64,000 nt of DNA from Monodelphis domestica. Lineage: Eukaryota; Chordata; Mammalia; Didelphimorphia; Didelphidae. Made by a program: the position numbers and the translations under genes. Below are positions 9,931-19,949 of the stretch, in pieces (the first letter of the stretch is position 1; each line of letters starts with the position of its first letter). Under the pieces are notes generated by a model. It was not told where the DNA came from. It saw only the letters and a list, made by a program, of their open reading frames with translations, and ran no database searches. The stretch spans positions 186,157,887 to 186,221,886 of the forward strand of contig NC_077233.1 in NCBI RefSeq assembly GCF_027887165.1, written 5' to 3'.

Positions 9931-10499
9931 TAACAAATAGGTAACTACTGGTCCCTAAGACAGAAAACATTTAAAAATTAAATTATTGGAGCAAAGGTAA
10001 AAATTACCAAATTTAGAAGAAAGTTTAAGGGTGTAAAGAAAATACATATGATAACTCCAATCTAATCTAGTTTTTAAACAGCTATTGACTGAAAAAATGG
10101 GAAATGATAACAGTAAAGACATTGACTCTGATTATTGCCACTTCTTAAAGAAGTTTAAGTGTTATAAATCAACTGTTATTTTGCTAGGAAGCCAGAATAG
10201 ATTAGAAACTACCCTATCCAGCAAACACTTGATAATTTTGCCAAGAAGAGAGAGAAGAGCAATACAAATTTAATATGTAAGTTCATTTATAAAACTTTGT
10301 GGAAAAAATTTCAATAAAATGAATACATTAAACATGTCTGATAGTATAGATGATATTTTACTCAATGGTCATCCACCTCTGCAAAGAATGGAAAGAAGTA
10401 CATTTTCTCCTTTCATTTTTAGGACCAAGTTCAATCCTTAGAATTACAGTGTTGCTGTTGTTTCCAATTATATTGTTGTAACCTTTATGCATATTGTAG
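9931..10499. other. No recognised feature
   Basis: AT-rich sequence. A 62-codon frame at 10085-10273 has no recognisable domain and no coding context. Confidence 0.45.
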
Positions 10500-10702
10500 C
10501 AGGTGTGTATATTCTTTGACTTACTGGATTCCCTGGCTTTCTTTAAGTTCGGGAAATCTTTCTCAATGACCTTTGTAATTATCCTAGATATAGCTTATTT
10601 AGACATATGTTTTTGCTTATTGTCTCCCCTATTAGCTTGTAAGCTTCTTGAAGACTGTCTTTTGCCTCTTTTGCATCACCACTACTTTAAATGCCTATGG
10701 CA
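10500..10702 (+). mobile_element. L2 LINE 3' end, interrupted by the young L1
   Basis: L2 3' region ('GTAAGCTTCTTGAAGACTG', 'CTTTTGCCTC', 'GGCACATTTAAT'). It resumes at 17111 as 'AAGATCTTGACTGACTGG' after the L1 insertion, giving a continuous L2 tail. Confidence 0.75.
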
Positions 10703-10718
10703 CATTTAATACATTTTT

Positions 10719-10740
10719 TTTTCATCACTTGAGTTTTTTT
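10719..10740 (-). other. L1 tail with a short extra segment between two A tracts
   Basis: Past the L1 poly(A) (run starting near 10745 and extending leftward on the plus strand), 11-12 non-A bases (CTCAAGTGATG on the sense strand) are followed by a second A tract and then the TSD. This is the layout of a very short 3' transduction. Confidence 0.6.
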
Positions 10741-10753
10741 TTTTTAAATATAT

Positions 10754-10759
10754 TTTATT
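10754..10759 (-). terminator. L1 poly(A) signal
   Basis: AATAAA on the sense strand, about 12 bases before the A tract. The sister copy at 54770 has the same signal at the same place. Confidence 0.8.
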
Positions 10760-10809
10760 TGATCATTTCCAAGCATTATTCGTTAAAGACATAGATCATT
10801 TTCTTTTCC

Positions 10810-10826
10810 TCCCCCCCACCCCCCAT
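10810..10826 (-). other. G-rich tract in L1 3' UTR
   Basis: Two runs of six or more G (sense strand) separated by one T. The same tract is at 54704-54719. Mammalian L1 3' UTRs carry a conserved G-rich, quadruplex-capable tract. Confidence 0.75.
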
Positions 10827-11081
10827 AGCCGACGCATAAGTCCACTGGGCATTAGATGTTTTCTTGATTTGAACTCATTGCTTTGTTGATAGTATTTGCA
10901 TTAGAGTGTTCATTTAGAGTCTATCCTCTGTCATGTCCCCTCAACCTCTGTATTCAGGCAGTTGCTTTTTCTCGGTGTTTCCACTCCCATAGTTTATCCT
11001 TTGCTTATGAATGGTGTTTTTTTCTCCTGGATCCCTGAAAGTTGTTCAGGGACATTACACCGCCATTAATGGAGATGTCCA

Positions 11082-13793
11082 TTACGTTCGATTATACCAC
11101 AGTGTATTAGTCTCTGTGTACAATGTTCTCCTGGTTCTGCTCCTCTCGCTCTGCATCACTTCCTGGAGGTTGTTCCAGTCTCCATGGAACTTCTCCACTT
11201 TATTATTCCTTTGAGCACAATAGTATTCCATCACCAACATATACCACAGTTTGTTCAGCCATTCCCCAATTGATGGGCATCCCCTCATTTTCCAGTTTTG
11301 GGCCACCACAAAGAGCGCAGCTATGAATATTTTTGTACAAGTCTTTTTGTCCATTATCTCTTTGGGGTACAGACCCAGCAGTGCTATGGCTGGGTCAAAG
11401 GGTAGATATTCTTTTGTCGCCCTTTGGGCATAGTTCCAAATTGCCCTCCAGAATGGTTGGATCAGTTCACAACTCCACCAGCAATGAATTAATGTCCCTA
11501 CTTTGCCACATCCCCTCCAGCATTCATTACTTTCCTTTGCTGTTATGTTAGCCAATCTGCTAGGTGTGAGGTGATACCTCAGAGTTGTTTTGATTTGCAT
11601 CTCTCTGATTATAAGAGATGTAGAACACTTCTTCATGTGCTTGTTAATAGTTTTGATTTCTTTATCTGAGAACTGCCTATCCATTTCCCTTGCCCATTTA
11701 TCAATTGGAGAATGGCTTGATTTTTTGTACAATTGATTTAGCTCATTATAAATATGAGTAATTAAACCTTTGTCAGAGGTTTCTATGAAGATTTTTTCCC
11801 AATTTGTTGTTTCCCTTCTGATTTTAGTTATATTGGTTTTGTTTGTACAAAAGCTTTTTAGTTTGATGTAGTCAAAATTATTTATTTTACATTTTGTGAT
11901 TCTTTCTATATCTTGCTTGGTTTTAAAGCCTTTCCCCTCCCAAAGGTCTGACATGTATACTATTCTGTGTTTACCCAATTTACTTATGGTTTCCTTCTTT
12001 ATGTTTAAGTCACTCACCCATTTTGAATTTATCTTGGTGTAGGGTGTGAGGTGTTGATCTATTCCTAGTCTCTCCCACACTGTCTTCCAATTTTCCCAGC
12101 AGTTTTTATCGAATAGTGGATTTTTGTCCCAAAAGCTGGGATCTTTGGGTTTATCGTATACTGTCTTGCTGAGGTCGTTTTCCCCCAGTCTATTCCACTG
12201 ATCTTCCTTTCTGTTTCTTAGCCAGTACCAAATTGTTTTGATGACTGCTGCTTTGTAATATAGTTTGAGGTCTGGGACTGCAAGGCCCCCATCATATGTG
12301 TTTTTTTTCATTATTTCCCTGGATATCCTTGATCTTTTGTTCTTCCAAATGAACTTTGTTATGGTTTTTTCTAAATCAGTGAAGAAGTATTTTGGTAGTT
12401 CAATGGGTATGGCACTAAATAGATAAATAAGTTTGGGTAGGATGGTCATTTTTATTATATTGGCTCGTCCTATCCATGAGCAGTTAATGTTTTTCCAATT
12501 GTTCAAGTCTAGTTTTAGTTGTGTGGCGAGTGTTTTGTAGTTGTGTTCATATAGTTCCTGTGTTTGTCTTGGGAGATAGATTCCTAGGTATTTTATTTTG
12601 TCTAAGGTGATTTTGAATGGGATTTCTCTTTCTAGTTCTTGCTGCTGAGCTGTGTTGGAGATATATAGAAAAGCTGATGATTTATGTGGGTTTATTTTGT
12701 ATCCTGCAACTTTGCTAAAGTTGTTGATTATTTCAATTAGCTTTTTGGTTGAATCTCTAGGATTCTTTAAGTAGACCATCATGTCATCCGCAAAGAGTGA
12801 TAACTTGGTCTCCTCCTTGCCTATTCTGATGCCTTCAATTTCTTTATCTTCTCTAATTGCTACTGCTAGTGTTTCTAGTACAATGTCAAATAGTAGAGGT
12901 GATAATGGGCATCCTTGTTTCACTCCTGATCTTATTGGGAATGCATCTAGTTTATCCCCATTGCAGATGATATTAGCTGTTGGTTTTAGATATATACTGT
13001 TTATTATTTTTAGGAATGACCCTTCTATTCCTATGCTTTCTAGGGGTTTTAATAGGAATGGGTGTTGTATTTTATCAAAGGCTTTTTCTGCATCTATTGA
13101 GATAATCATGTGGTTCTTGCTAGTTTGCTTGTTGGTGTGGTTAATTATGTGGATGGTTTTCCTAATGTTGAACCAGCCCTGCATCCCTGGTATGAATCCT
13201 ACTTGATCATGGTGAATGATCCTTCTGATCACTTGCTGGAGTCTTTTTGCTAGTATCCTATTTAAAATTTTTGCATCTATATTCATTAGGGAGATTGGTC
13301 TATAGTTTTCTTTCTCTGTTTTTGACCTGCCTGGTTTTGGAATCAGTACCATGTTTGTGTCGTAAAAGGAGTTTGGTGGAACTCCCTCTTTGCTTATTAT
13401 GTCAAATAGTTTGTATAGTATTGGGGTTAACTGTTCTCTGAATGTTTGATAGAATTCACAGGTGAATCCATCAGGCCCTGGGGATTTTTTCTTAGGAAGT
13501 TCTTTGATGGCTTGATGGATTTCAATTTCTGATATGGGATTATTTAAGAATTCTATTTCCTCTTCTGTTAGTCTAGGCAGTTTGTATTTTTGTATATATT
13601 CATCCATTTCTCCTAAATTGGTGTATTTATTGCCATATAATTGGGCAAAGTAGTTTCTAATGATTGCCTTAATTTCCTCCTCATTGGAGGTGCTGTCCCC
13701 CTTTTCATCTTTAATGCTGTGAATTTGCTTTTCTTCCTTCCTTTTTTTAATTAGATTGACCAGTACTTTGTCTATTTTGTTTGTTTTTTTCAA
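11082..13793 (-). pseudogene. L1 ORF2, RT to C-terminus, open
   Basis: 903 residues with no stop, about 70% of ORF2p; the methionine at 13793 is internal. Motifs in order: [12 protein letters not shown] (about 104), YRPISLMN (164), [19 protein letters not shown] (199), [13 protein letters not shown] (motif A, 231), [12 protein letters not shown] (292), LFADDMM (motif C, FADD at 334-337), KYLGIYL, and a C-terminal CCHC knuckle [18 protein letters not shown] (758-775). All catalytic residues are present. ORF2p nicks DNA and copies L1 and SINE RNA at the target. It overlaps the endonuclease frame at 13747-13793, where one extra T in a run breaks the reading. Confidence 0.93.
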
Positions 13794-14889
13794 AGTACCA
13801 GCTTCTTGTCTTATTTATTAAATCAATAGTTCTATCACTTTCGATTTTATTAATTTCTCCCTTAATTTTTAGGATTTCAAATTTGGTTTTCTGCTGGGGG
13901 TTTTTAATTTGATCGCTTTCGAGTTTTTTCAATTGCATTTCCAATTGATTGATCTCTGCTCTCCCTTGTTTGTTAATATGAGCTTTCAGGGATATGAATT
14001 TGCCTCTGATTACCGCTTTGGCTGCATCCCAAAAGGTTTGAAAGGATGTTTCGCCATTGTCATTTTCCTTGATGAAATTATTAATTGTTTCTATGATTTC
14101 TTCTTTAGCTAAACGGTTTTGGAGTATCATATTGTTTAATTTCCAATTGGTTTTAGATTTGGTTTTCCATGTACCATTACTAATCATTATTTTTATTGCC
14201 TTGTGATCTGAGAAGGCTGCATTCATTATTTCTGCTTTTTTGCATTTGTGTGCTATGTTTCTGTGACCTAATGTATGGTCAATTTTTGTGAATGTGCCAT
14301 GTGGTGCTGAGAAGAAGGTGTATTCCTTTTTATCCCTATTTATTTTTCTCCATATGTCTATTAATTCTAATTTTTCTAAGATTTCATTCACTTCTTTTAC
14401 CTCTTTCTTATTTATTTTTTGATTTGATTTATCTAAATTTGATAATGGTTGGTTTAAGTCTCCCACTAGTATGGTTTTATTGTCTATTTCTTCCTTCAAT
14501 TCTCCTAGTTTCTCCATTAGAAATTTGGGTGCTATATTATTTGGTGCATACATGTTGATTAATGATATTTCCTCATTGTCTAGAGTCCCTTTTAACAAAA
14601 TGTAATTACCTTCCCTATCCCTTTTGATCAGGTCTATTTTTGCATTGGCTTTATTAGATATCATGATTACCACTCCTGCCTTCTTTCTATCAGTTGAGGC
14701 CCAGAAGGTCTTACTCCATCCTTTAATTCTGACCTTGTGGGTGTCAACCCGCCTCATGTGTGTTTCTTGAAGACAACATATGGTAGGGTTTTGGATTCTA
14801 ATCCATTCAGCTATTCGTCTACGTTTTATGGGTGAGTTCATCCCATTCACGTTCAAAGTTATGATTGTCATTTGTGGACTCCCTGGCAT
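13747..14889 (-). pseudogene. L1 ORF2, endonuclease part, open
   Basis: 380 residues from the ORF2 start at 14889 (MPGSPQMTIITLNVNG). Endonuclease motifs: LNVNGMNSPIKRRRI (N near residue 14), CCLQETHMR (catalytic E, about 40), ILVGDLNQPL (about 140), TKIDHTLGHRN (about 205) and SDHKAI (about 230). The start fits the sister copies, which begin with the same few residues. The C-terminal residues past SWYFEK are out of frame because the T run after 'TTTTGTTTG' is seven long here but six in the copies at 39950 and 57650. Confidence 0.92.
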
Positions 14890-15419
14890 TTTGATTGCCT
14901 TCCCTAATTCTAACCTTTTCTTCTTCGGCTCTACCTTTTAGTCCAGTGATTTACTTTGAATCAGTCCCCCTTGTCCCCTCCCTTGATGTTTCCCTTTTTA
15001 GTCCCTCCCTTTTTGTTCCCTCCCCCTCCCCCCTCTCTTTCCCTCCCTTTTTGTTCTCCCTCTCCCCCTCCCCCCCTTGGTTTTCCCTTCTCCTTACCCT
15101 TGTTGGGTAAGATAGAATTCAAGATCCCAATGGATCTGGATGTTTTTCCCTCTCAGAGTTGATTTCCCTGAGATTGAGGTTTAAGTAACCCCCCCCCCCC
15201 TCTTCCTCTCCTTCTTATAGGAGTTTTCTTCCCCTCCCCTTCCCCTGTGAATCTTTGTGTGAGAACCATTATTCTATTTGGTCTTTCTTTACCCCCTATT
15301 TATACATTACATTTTCCCCACATATTAGTATACATAGGTTGATATAAATGTAGTCCTTATAGAAGAGAGTTTGAGTAAAAGAAGATAACATTTTTCCCCT
15401 TTCCTTAATATTTACCTTT
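14890..15419 (-). other. L1 spacer between ORF1 and ORF2, polypurine-rich
   Basis: 530 bp on the sense strand between ORF1 and ORF2, much longer than the 63-bp spacer of human L1. A stretch of about 100 bp (15000-15090) is almost pure purine on the sense strand. A conserved block near 15110-15240 recurs in the spacers at 41270-41400 and 58920-59050, so it belongs to the family. Confidence 0.75.
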
Positions 15420-16343
15420 TCAGGTATTCCTTGCTCTTTGATTTTCGGTATCAAACTTTCCACAGAGCTCTGGTCTTTTCTTTGCAAAAAGTTGGAAGTC
15501 TTCTATTTTGTTGAATGCCCATACTTTCCCTTGGAAGTATATAGTCAGTTTTGCTGGGTAGCTGATTCTTGGTTGGAGACCCAGCTCTCTTGCCTTTCTG
15601 AAGATCATGTTCCATGCCTTACGATCATTCAGCGTAGAACTTGCAAGGTCTTGTGTGACCCTGATTGGCATTCCTTTATATCTAAATTGTCTTTTTCTGG
15701 CTTCCTGTAGGATTTTTTCTTTTGTTTGATAGCTTTGGAATTTGGCAATTACATTCCTGGGAGTTGTCTTTCGGGGGTTTAGTGTAGAAGGTGTTCTGTG
15801 AGCTCTGTCAGTGGATGTATTGCCCCCTTGTTCTAGAATCTCTGGGCAATTTTCTTTGATTATATCTTGTATCACCATGTCCAGTTTGGTGTTTATTTCT
15901 GGCTTTTCTGGGAGTCCAATTATTCTTAAATTTTCTCTTCTCCCCCTGTTTTCCAGATCTATCACCTTGTCGGTGAGATATTTTATGTTCTCTTCTAATT
16001 TCTTGGTGTTTTGGCTTTGCTTTATTAGTTCTTGCTTTAAAGCCTGGTTTTCTTTTACAGTTTGGTCAAACTGGTTTTGTAGATGCGTGAATTTCTTTTG
16101 CATCATTTCCCACTTTTCCTCCCAGAGGGCTTCCATCTTTTTGGTCCTTTCTGATTCAAATTCTTCATGTGTTTGTGGAGAGTTTCTATTTCCTTTGGAA
16201 GATTTTGGAGAATTTTCTTGTATATCTTCTTCTATCTGCTCTGTATTTTGTATTTTGGCTCCATAGAATGTGTCCAGAGTCGCCCCTTTCTTCTTATTTT
16301 TCTTGGTATTTTGGGGCTTCTGTGCTTCTGTAGAGTTTGTCAT
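15420..16343 (-). CDS. L1 ORF1 protein, intact
   Basis: 307 residues, in line with other mammalian L1 ORF1p (about 300-370). Layout: basic N-terminus (QNTKKNKKKGATLDTFYGAK, 11-30), a coiled coil from about 72 to 132, an RRM starting at ENLRIIGLPEKPE (137), and a C-terminal domain with YPAKLTIYFQGKVWAFNK (262-279). ORF1p trimerises through the coiled coil and coats L1 RNA in cytoplasmic particles. The start at 16343 matches that of the copy at 42753. The coiled coil is 28 residues shorter than in that copy, in two 14-residue steps. There is no stop or frameshift. Confidence 0.93.
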   Translation of the reverse strand: MTNSTEAQKPQNTKKNKKKGATLDTFYGAKIQNTEQIEEDIQENSPKSSKGNRNSPQTHEEFESERTKKMEALWEEKWEMMQKKFTHLQNQFDQTVKENQALKQELIKQSQNTKKLEENIKYLTDKVIDLENRGRRENLRIIGLPEKPEINTKLDMVIQDIIKENCPEILEQGGNTSTDRAHRTPSTLNPRKTTPRNVIAKFQSYQTKEKILQEARKRQFRYKGMPIRVTQDLASSTLNDRKAWNMIFRKARELGLQPRISYPAKLTIYFQGKVWAFNKIEDFQLFAKKRPELCGKFDTENQRARNT

Positions 16344-16685
16344 CTCTGAACGTGGAGGATTGGCTTTTCTTGTCTTTGTCTGGTGATCAGAGGCTTTAGT
16401 CCTGGGCAGATGTTGGTTCTATGAGCGTTCCCTGGGTTAAACTGAATATGCCTCACTGGAACTGGAATGGAAGGGTCGGACCACGAGGCCACACTCTCCC
16501 CCTGGCTCGATTTCCGGAAGTTGCCTTCAGAATCCCTGGCCGTGAGGCTGTTTCGTCGGCCTGCGGGGGGATGGGCTGCCGCTTCCCCAAGCTCCGAGAG
16601 CACAGACTTTCACTGAGACTTGGATAGCAGGATCCAGCCCGTGAGGCTGTCTTGCCCGCCCTGAGGGTTGCTGTTGTTTTGACCA

Positions 16686-16783
16686 GCTCTCTGCAGCGGA
16701 GGCCCCAGGCAGTAACTTTCACCCGGACCAACCGGCTCTCTGCAGCGGAAGCCCCAGGCAGTAACTTTCACCCGGACTGGGAC
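16686..16783 (-). repeat. 49-bp tandem duplication in L1 5' UTR
   Basis: Two units, starting at 16686 and 16735 with GCTCTCTGCAGCGGA, that differ by about one base over the core. Confidence 0.85.
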
Positions 16784-17071
16784 TTGGGTAGAAGACCCTG
16801 AGGGTTGTTGTTCCTCAGACCCTGCTCTCTGAGCCCGGCGCGGCTGCCGCTTCCGGGAGCCTTGGACTCTGCGCTCCTACCCCTGAGGTCCGAGGGATCT
16901 CGGGTTCTGGCTTTTAAGGGGAGCCGTACCTTTTGAACCGGGTCCAGGTCCAGGAGGAGGGTTCCCAGGGTCTGTGCTGTTGATCGTTTTGAATTTCGGC
17001 GCCTTAGGAGCTTCTAGTTTGAGATTGGTCGGGAAGGGTTTTCCGGAGATCTGAACTTCAGCTTTCTCTAA

Positions 17072-17082
17072 GCCGCCATCTT
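17072..17082 (-). promoter_or_regulatory. YY1-like site at L1 5' end
   Basis: AAGATGGCGGC on the sense strand, 12 bases inside the L1 5' end (GGGACTTCCGG...). Confidence 0.7.
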
Positions 17083-17110
17083 AACCGGAAGTCCCATTTA
17101 ATACATTTTT

Positions 17111-17132
17111 AAGATCTTGACTGACTGGTTCT
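17111..17132 (+). mobile_element. L2 3' tail, right of the young L1
   Basis: Continuation of the L2 broken at 10702 ('GATCTTGACTGACTGG'). Confidence 0.65.
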
Positions 17133-17499
17133 GGTTTTTAAAAGTTTATACTCATCATTTGTTCTAGCAAAGTGATATTCCATTTTATTTCTGTAACATA
17201 ATTTATTTATCATTTCCCAAACGATGAGCATTTGCTTCCCATGATTGGTTACTACAAGTGCTGCTATAAATACTCCACAACACAGGGGACCTTTCTTTCC
17301 ATCTTTGAGCTCCTGTGGGTATATATGTAGTAGTGTGTGCTCAGGGTTAAAGGCTATGGGCATTTTAGTCACTTTATTAGCATAATTACAATTTTCCCCA
17401 GAATCAGCAGACTAATTATATTCTAATTATATACATATAATTAATAATATAATTAAGAGCTCAACCAGCAGTTTTGTTTAAAGTATGCCTATCCTTCTG
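17133..17499 (-). mobile_element. Old L1, ORF2 3' part (first piece)
   Basis: The minus frame 17109-17372 reads like a degraded ORF2 C-terminus: YPQELKDGKKG, FIAALVVTNHGKQ, NKLCYRNKMEYHFARTNDE. The piece is interrupted at 17499 by a plus-strand L1 and resumes at 18220. Confidence 0.75.
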
Positions 17500-18200
17500 A
17501 TGCATTTCTGTTGGAGTTATGAATTGATCCAACCATTCTTTAAGGCAATTTGGAATTATGACCAAAGGGATTTTAAAGACTGTCTGCCCTTTGATTCATC
17601 CATACCACCAATAAATTTGTACCCCAAAGAGATAATTAAGAAGGGTTGTATAAAAATATTCATAGCCTCGTTCTTTGTTGTGGCAAAAACTTGGAAAGCA
17701 CTATTGTGCTATAAGGAATGATGAAATGCGTGATTTCTATATGAACTGGAAAGACCTCCACGAACTGATGCAGAGTGAAATGAGCAGAACCAAGATAACA
17801 CTGTACATAGAAAGTGAAACATTATGGAATGATCAAATGTAATCAACTTTACTACTAGTAGCAATGCAATGATCCAGGACAATCTTGAGGGACTTATGAG
17901 AAACAACACTATCCACACTGACAGAGAGAACTGTGGGAGTAGAAACACAGAATAAAAACATATGATTTATCACTTGTTTATATGGATATATGATTTGGGG
18001 TTTGGGTTTTAAAAGATTACTGTATTATAAAAATGAATAATATGCAAATAGGTATCAAGTGTCAACACATGTATAACCCAGTGGAATTGCTTGTCAGCTC
18101 TGGAAGGGGTGAGTGAAGAGGTGAGGGAGAGAACATGAATCATATAACCATGAAAAACTAATTCAACATTAAAAATATTTTAATAAAGCAAACACACACA
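17500..18200 (+). mobile_element. L1 LINE, 5'-truncated 3' end
   Basis: Degraded ORF2 C-terminus (LIQPFFKAIWNYDQRDFKDCLPFDSSIPPINLYPKEI across 17500-17640), then the L1 3' UTR and an A-rich end. It is flanked by a 19-bp TSD (17481-17499 and 18201-18219) with two mismatches. The insertion is of middle age and lies inside an older antisense L1. Confidence 0.85.
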
Positions 18201-18219
18201 AAATATGCCTGTCCTTCTG

Positions 18220-18560
18220 CATTACCTCCCAAATTAATTAGTTGTATATTTTGTCAACTTTGTTAATTTGCTAAATATGAGATTGTTATAGAATTGTTTG
18301 GATTTTCATTTTTAATTTCTCTCATTAATAGTAATTTAAAATATTTCATATGATTGTTTAGAATTTATAATTCCTTTGAGAATTGTTTGTTCATAACCTT
18401 TGACCATCTAACCTTTGGGGAATGATTCATAATCTTATATATTTGTATGGGTTTATATATACATATATGCATATATAATATTTTTAAAAATATGTATATT
18501 GGGACATGAGGCCTTTTATAGAATATGAACAATTTTCAATGGCCCTATTTTTCTCCATGA
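18220..18560 (-). mobile_element. Old L1, ORF2 part (second piece)
   Basis: Antisense L1 words remain: 'TTCATTTTTAATTTCTCTCATTAATAG', 'GAGAATTGTTTGTTCATAACCTTTGACC', then 'TTGGGGAATGATT' and 'ATGAGGCCTTTTATAG'. It continues the fragment at 17133-17499. Confidence 0.6.
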
Positions 18561-18935
18561 CACAAAAGCCCATCTTTTCAATTCCAATATTTTCTCATTG
18601 ATGACCTATGACTAAAAATTATGGAATATTATTATCTCAGAGGACTTAAAGTCATAGCTAACTTAAAGACCAATGGAAAGTTGGGTGATTGTTACCTGTA
18701 GGATGAATCATATTATTAATGATGAGTTATTCCCAAAAAGTGGTTTTAGAAACATTATCAAGAATGAACATGACTAGAAAAGGAGGTCATGAAGTTTTTT
18801 TAAAATGATGTCTGAATGTTGTAGGAACCTAAAGTAAAACCTTCAATGAATATTTAGATCCCCTAGGGACAATTTGTGGGAAAATATAGGTAATAATTTC
18901 ACTGAATAATGGATTGAGTGCTCTATTTAAGTTTT
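18561..18935. other. No recognised feature
   Basis: AT-rich sequence; nothing recognised. Confidence 0.45.
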
Positions 18936-18939
18936 TATT

Positions 18940-19550
18940 ATTACAAAGCACTTTAGTCACATTATACCTATGAGACAGATCATGGAAAAATTATATTCCT
19001 CACTTTATAGATGAGAAATCTGAGGTACAATAGAGACTGATACACTGTGGTATAATCAAACATAATAGACTTCTCTCCTAGCAGCAATGCAATGATCAAG
19101 GACAATTCTGCAGGATTCATGAGAAAGAACACTATCCACATTCAGAGGAAGAACTGTGGGAATAGAAATACCAAAGAAAAACAACTGCTTGATCACATGA
19201 CTTGATGGGGTTATGATTGGGGATACAGACTCTAAATGTTCACCCTAGTGCAAATATCAATAATATGGAAATAGGTCTGGATCAATGACACATGTAAAAC
19301 CAAGAGGACTTGTATGTCGGCTACAGGAGGGGGGTGGGGAGAGGGCAGGGAAAGAACATGAATCTTATAACCATGAAAAAAATATTCAAAATTAATTAAT
19401 TAAGTAACATTTTCAAAAAGAAATTTGAGGTATGGAAATGCTAAGTGATATGCCTCTGGTCATATAACCAACAGTGTCATAACTAGAATATCAACTCATG
19501 TTTGCCGATGCCAAAGCCAACCTTCTCAGCATGACATCACTTTCTGACTA
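18940..19550 (-). repeat. MIR-type SINE, split by an L1 tail
   Basis: Left part to 19027 ('CTCACTTTATAGATGAGAAA', 'TGAGGTA') and right part from 19419 ('TAAGTGATATGCCTCTGGTCA', 'CTAGAATATCAACTC') make one antisense MIR-like core. Confidence 0.65.
19028..19418 (+). mobile_element. L1 3' end, 5'-truncated
   Basis: Begins just before the end of ORF2 ('ACTGTGGTATAATCAAA') and covers the 3' UTR with a G-rich tract (19329-19345) and an A-rich tail. TSD: AGAAATCTGAGGTA (19014-19027) against AGAAATTTGAGGTA (19419-19432), one mismatch. Confidence 0.85.
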
Positions 19551-19945
19551 TTTATCACAGGCAACAGCCATTCATTGTGCTAACGCTCTGTGACTTGTTT
19601 TTTCCCTCCTCTATCTTCCCTGATGTGTTACTAGATTTGTCTTTATTCCAAGTATGCTTTTTTCTATATTGAAATCTTTTTGTTGGGCTCTTCGTTATTT
19701 GTTTGGTATCATAGAAAAGTGATAAGAATAACAATCTGTAATCATGCAGCTAGGGAGAAGTTAATAGAAAATTTAATGAAAACACTGCACCCTCAGTGAT
19801 CAGAGCAATCATACTCCAAATGACAGCTAGAAATCCTTTTGCATTCAATTTTGGTGTTGGAGACATTCACAAAGCACTAGCAAAGCCAGACTTCTAAATT
19901 TTGGGGGTGGGGGGAGTAATGAGAATACTGTGGGATAACTTCCTA
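19551..19945. other. No recognised feature
   Basis: Nothing recognised. Confidence 0.45.
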
Positions 19946-19949
19946 TTAA

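Larger units (their letters stand above)
10719..17094 (-). mobile_element. L1 LINE, full length, young
   Basis: A 6.4-kb antisense L1 flanked by a perfect 16-bp TSD, CATTTAATACATTTTT (10703-10718 and 17095-17110). On the sense strand the order is 5' UTR with CpG island (17094-16344), ORF1 (16343-15420), a 530-bp spacer, ORF2 (14889-11082), a 3' UTR with G tract, and a poly(A) tail. ORF1 is intact. ORF2 has a single +1 frameshift in a homopolymer. Perfect TSDs and near identity with the copy at 52873-54793 show recent insertion into an L2. Confidence 0.95.
16344..17094 (-). promoter_or_regulatory. L1 5' UTR and internal promoter, CpG-rich
   Basis: 751 bp with a GC-rich, CpG-rich part from about 16430 to the end, in an AT-rich neighbourhood. 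It holds a 49-bp tandem duplication (16686-16783) and ends in a YY1-like site. L1 transcription starts from such an internal promoter. CpG retention fits recent insertion. Confidence 0.85.

Noticed and set aside
12781-13206. 141-codon plus-strand frame
   Set aside because: It is the complement of L1 ORF2 RT; conserved frames on the antisense strand of ORF2 are shadows. The same shadow recurs at 38953 and 44171.
15811-16266. 151-codon plus-strand frame rich in F, S and C
   Set aside because: Complement of the L1 ORF1 coiled coil; the composition is what antisense of a K/E/Q-rich coil gives.
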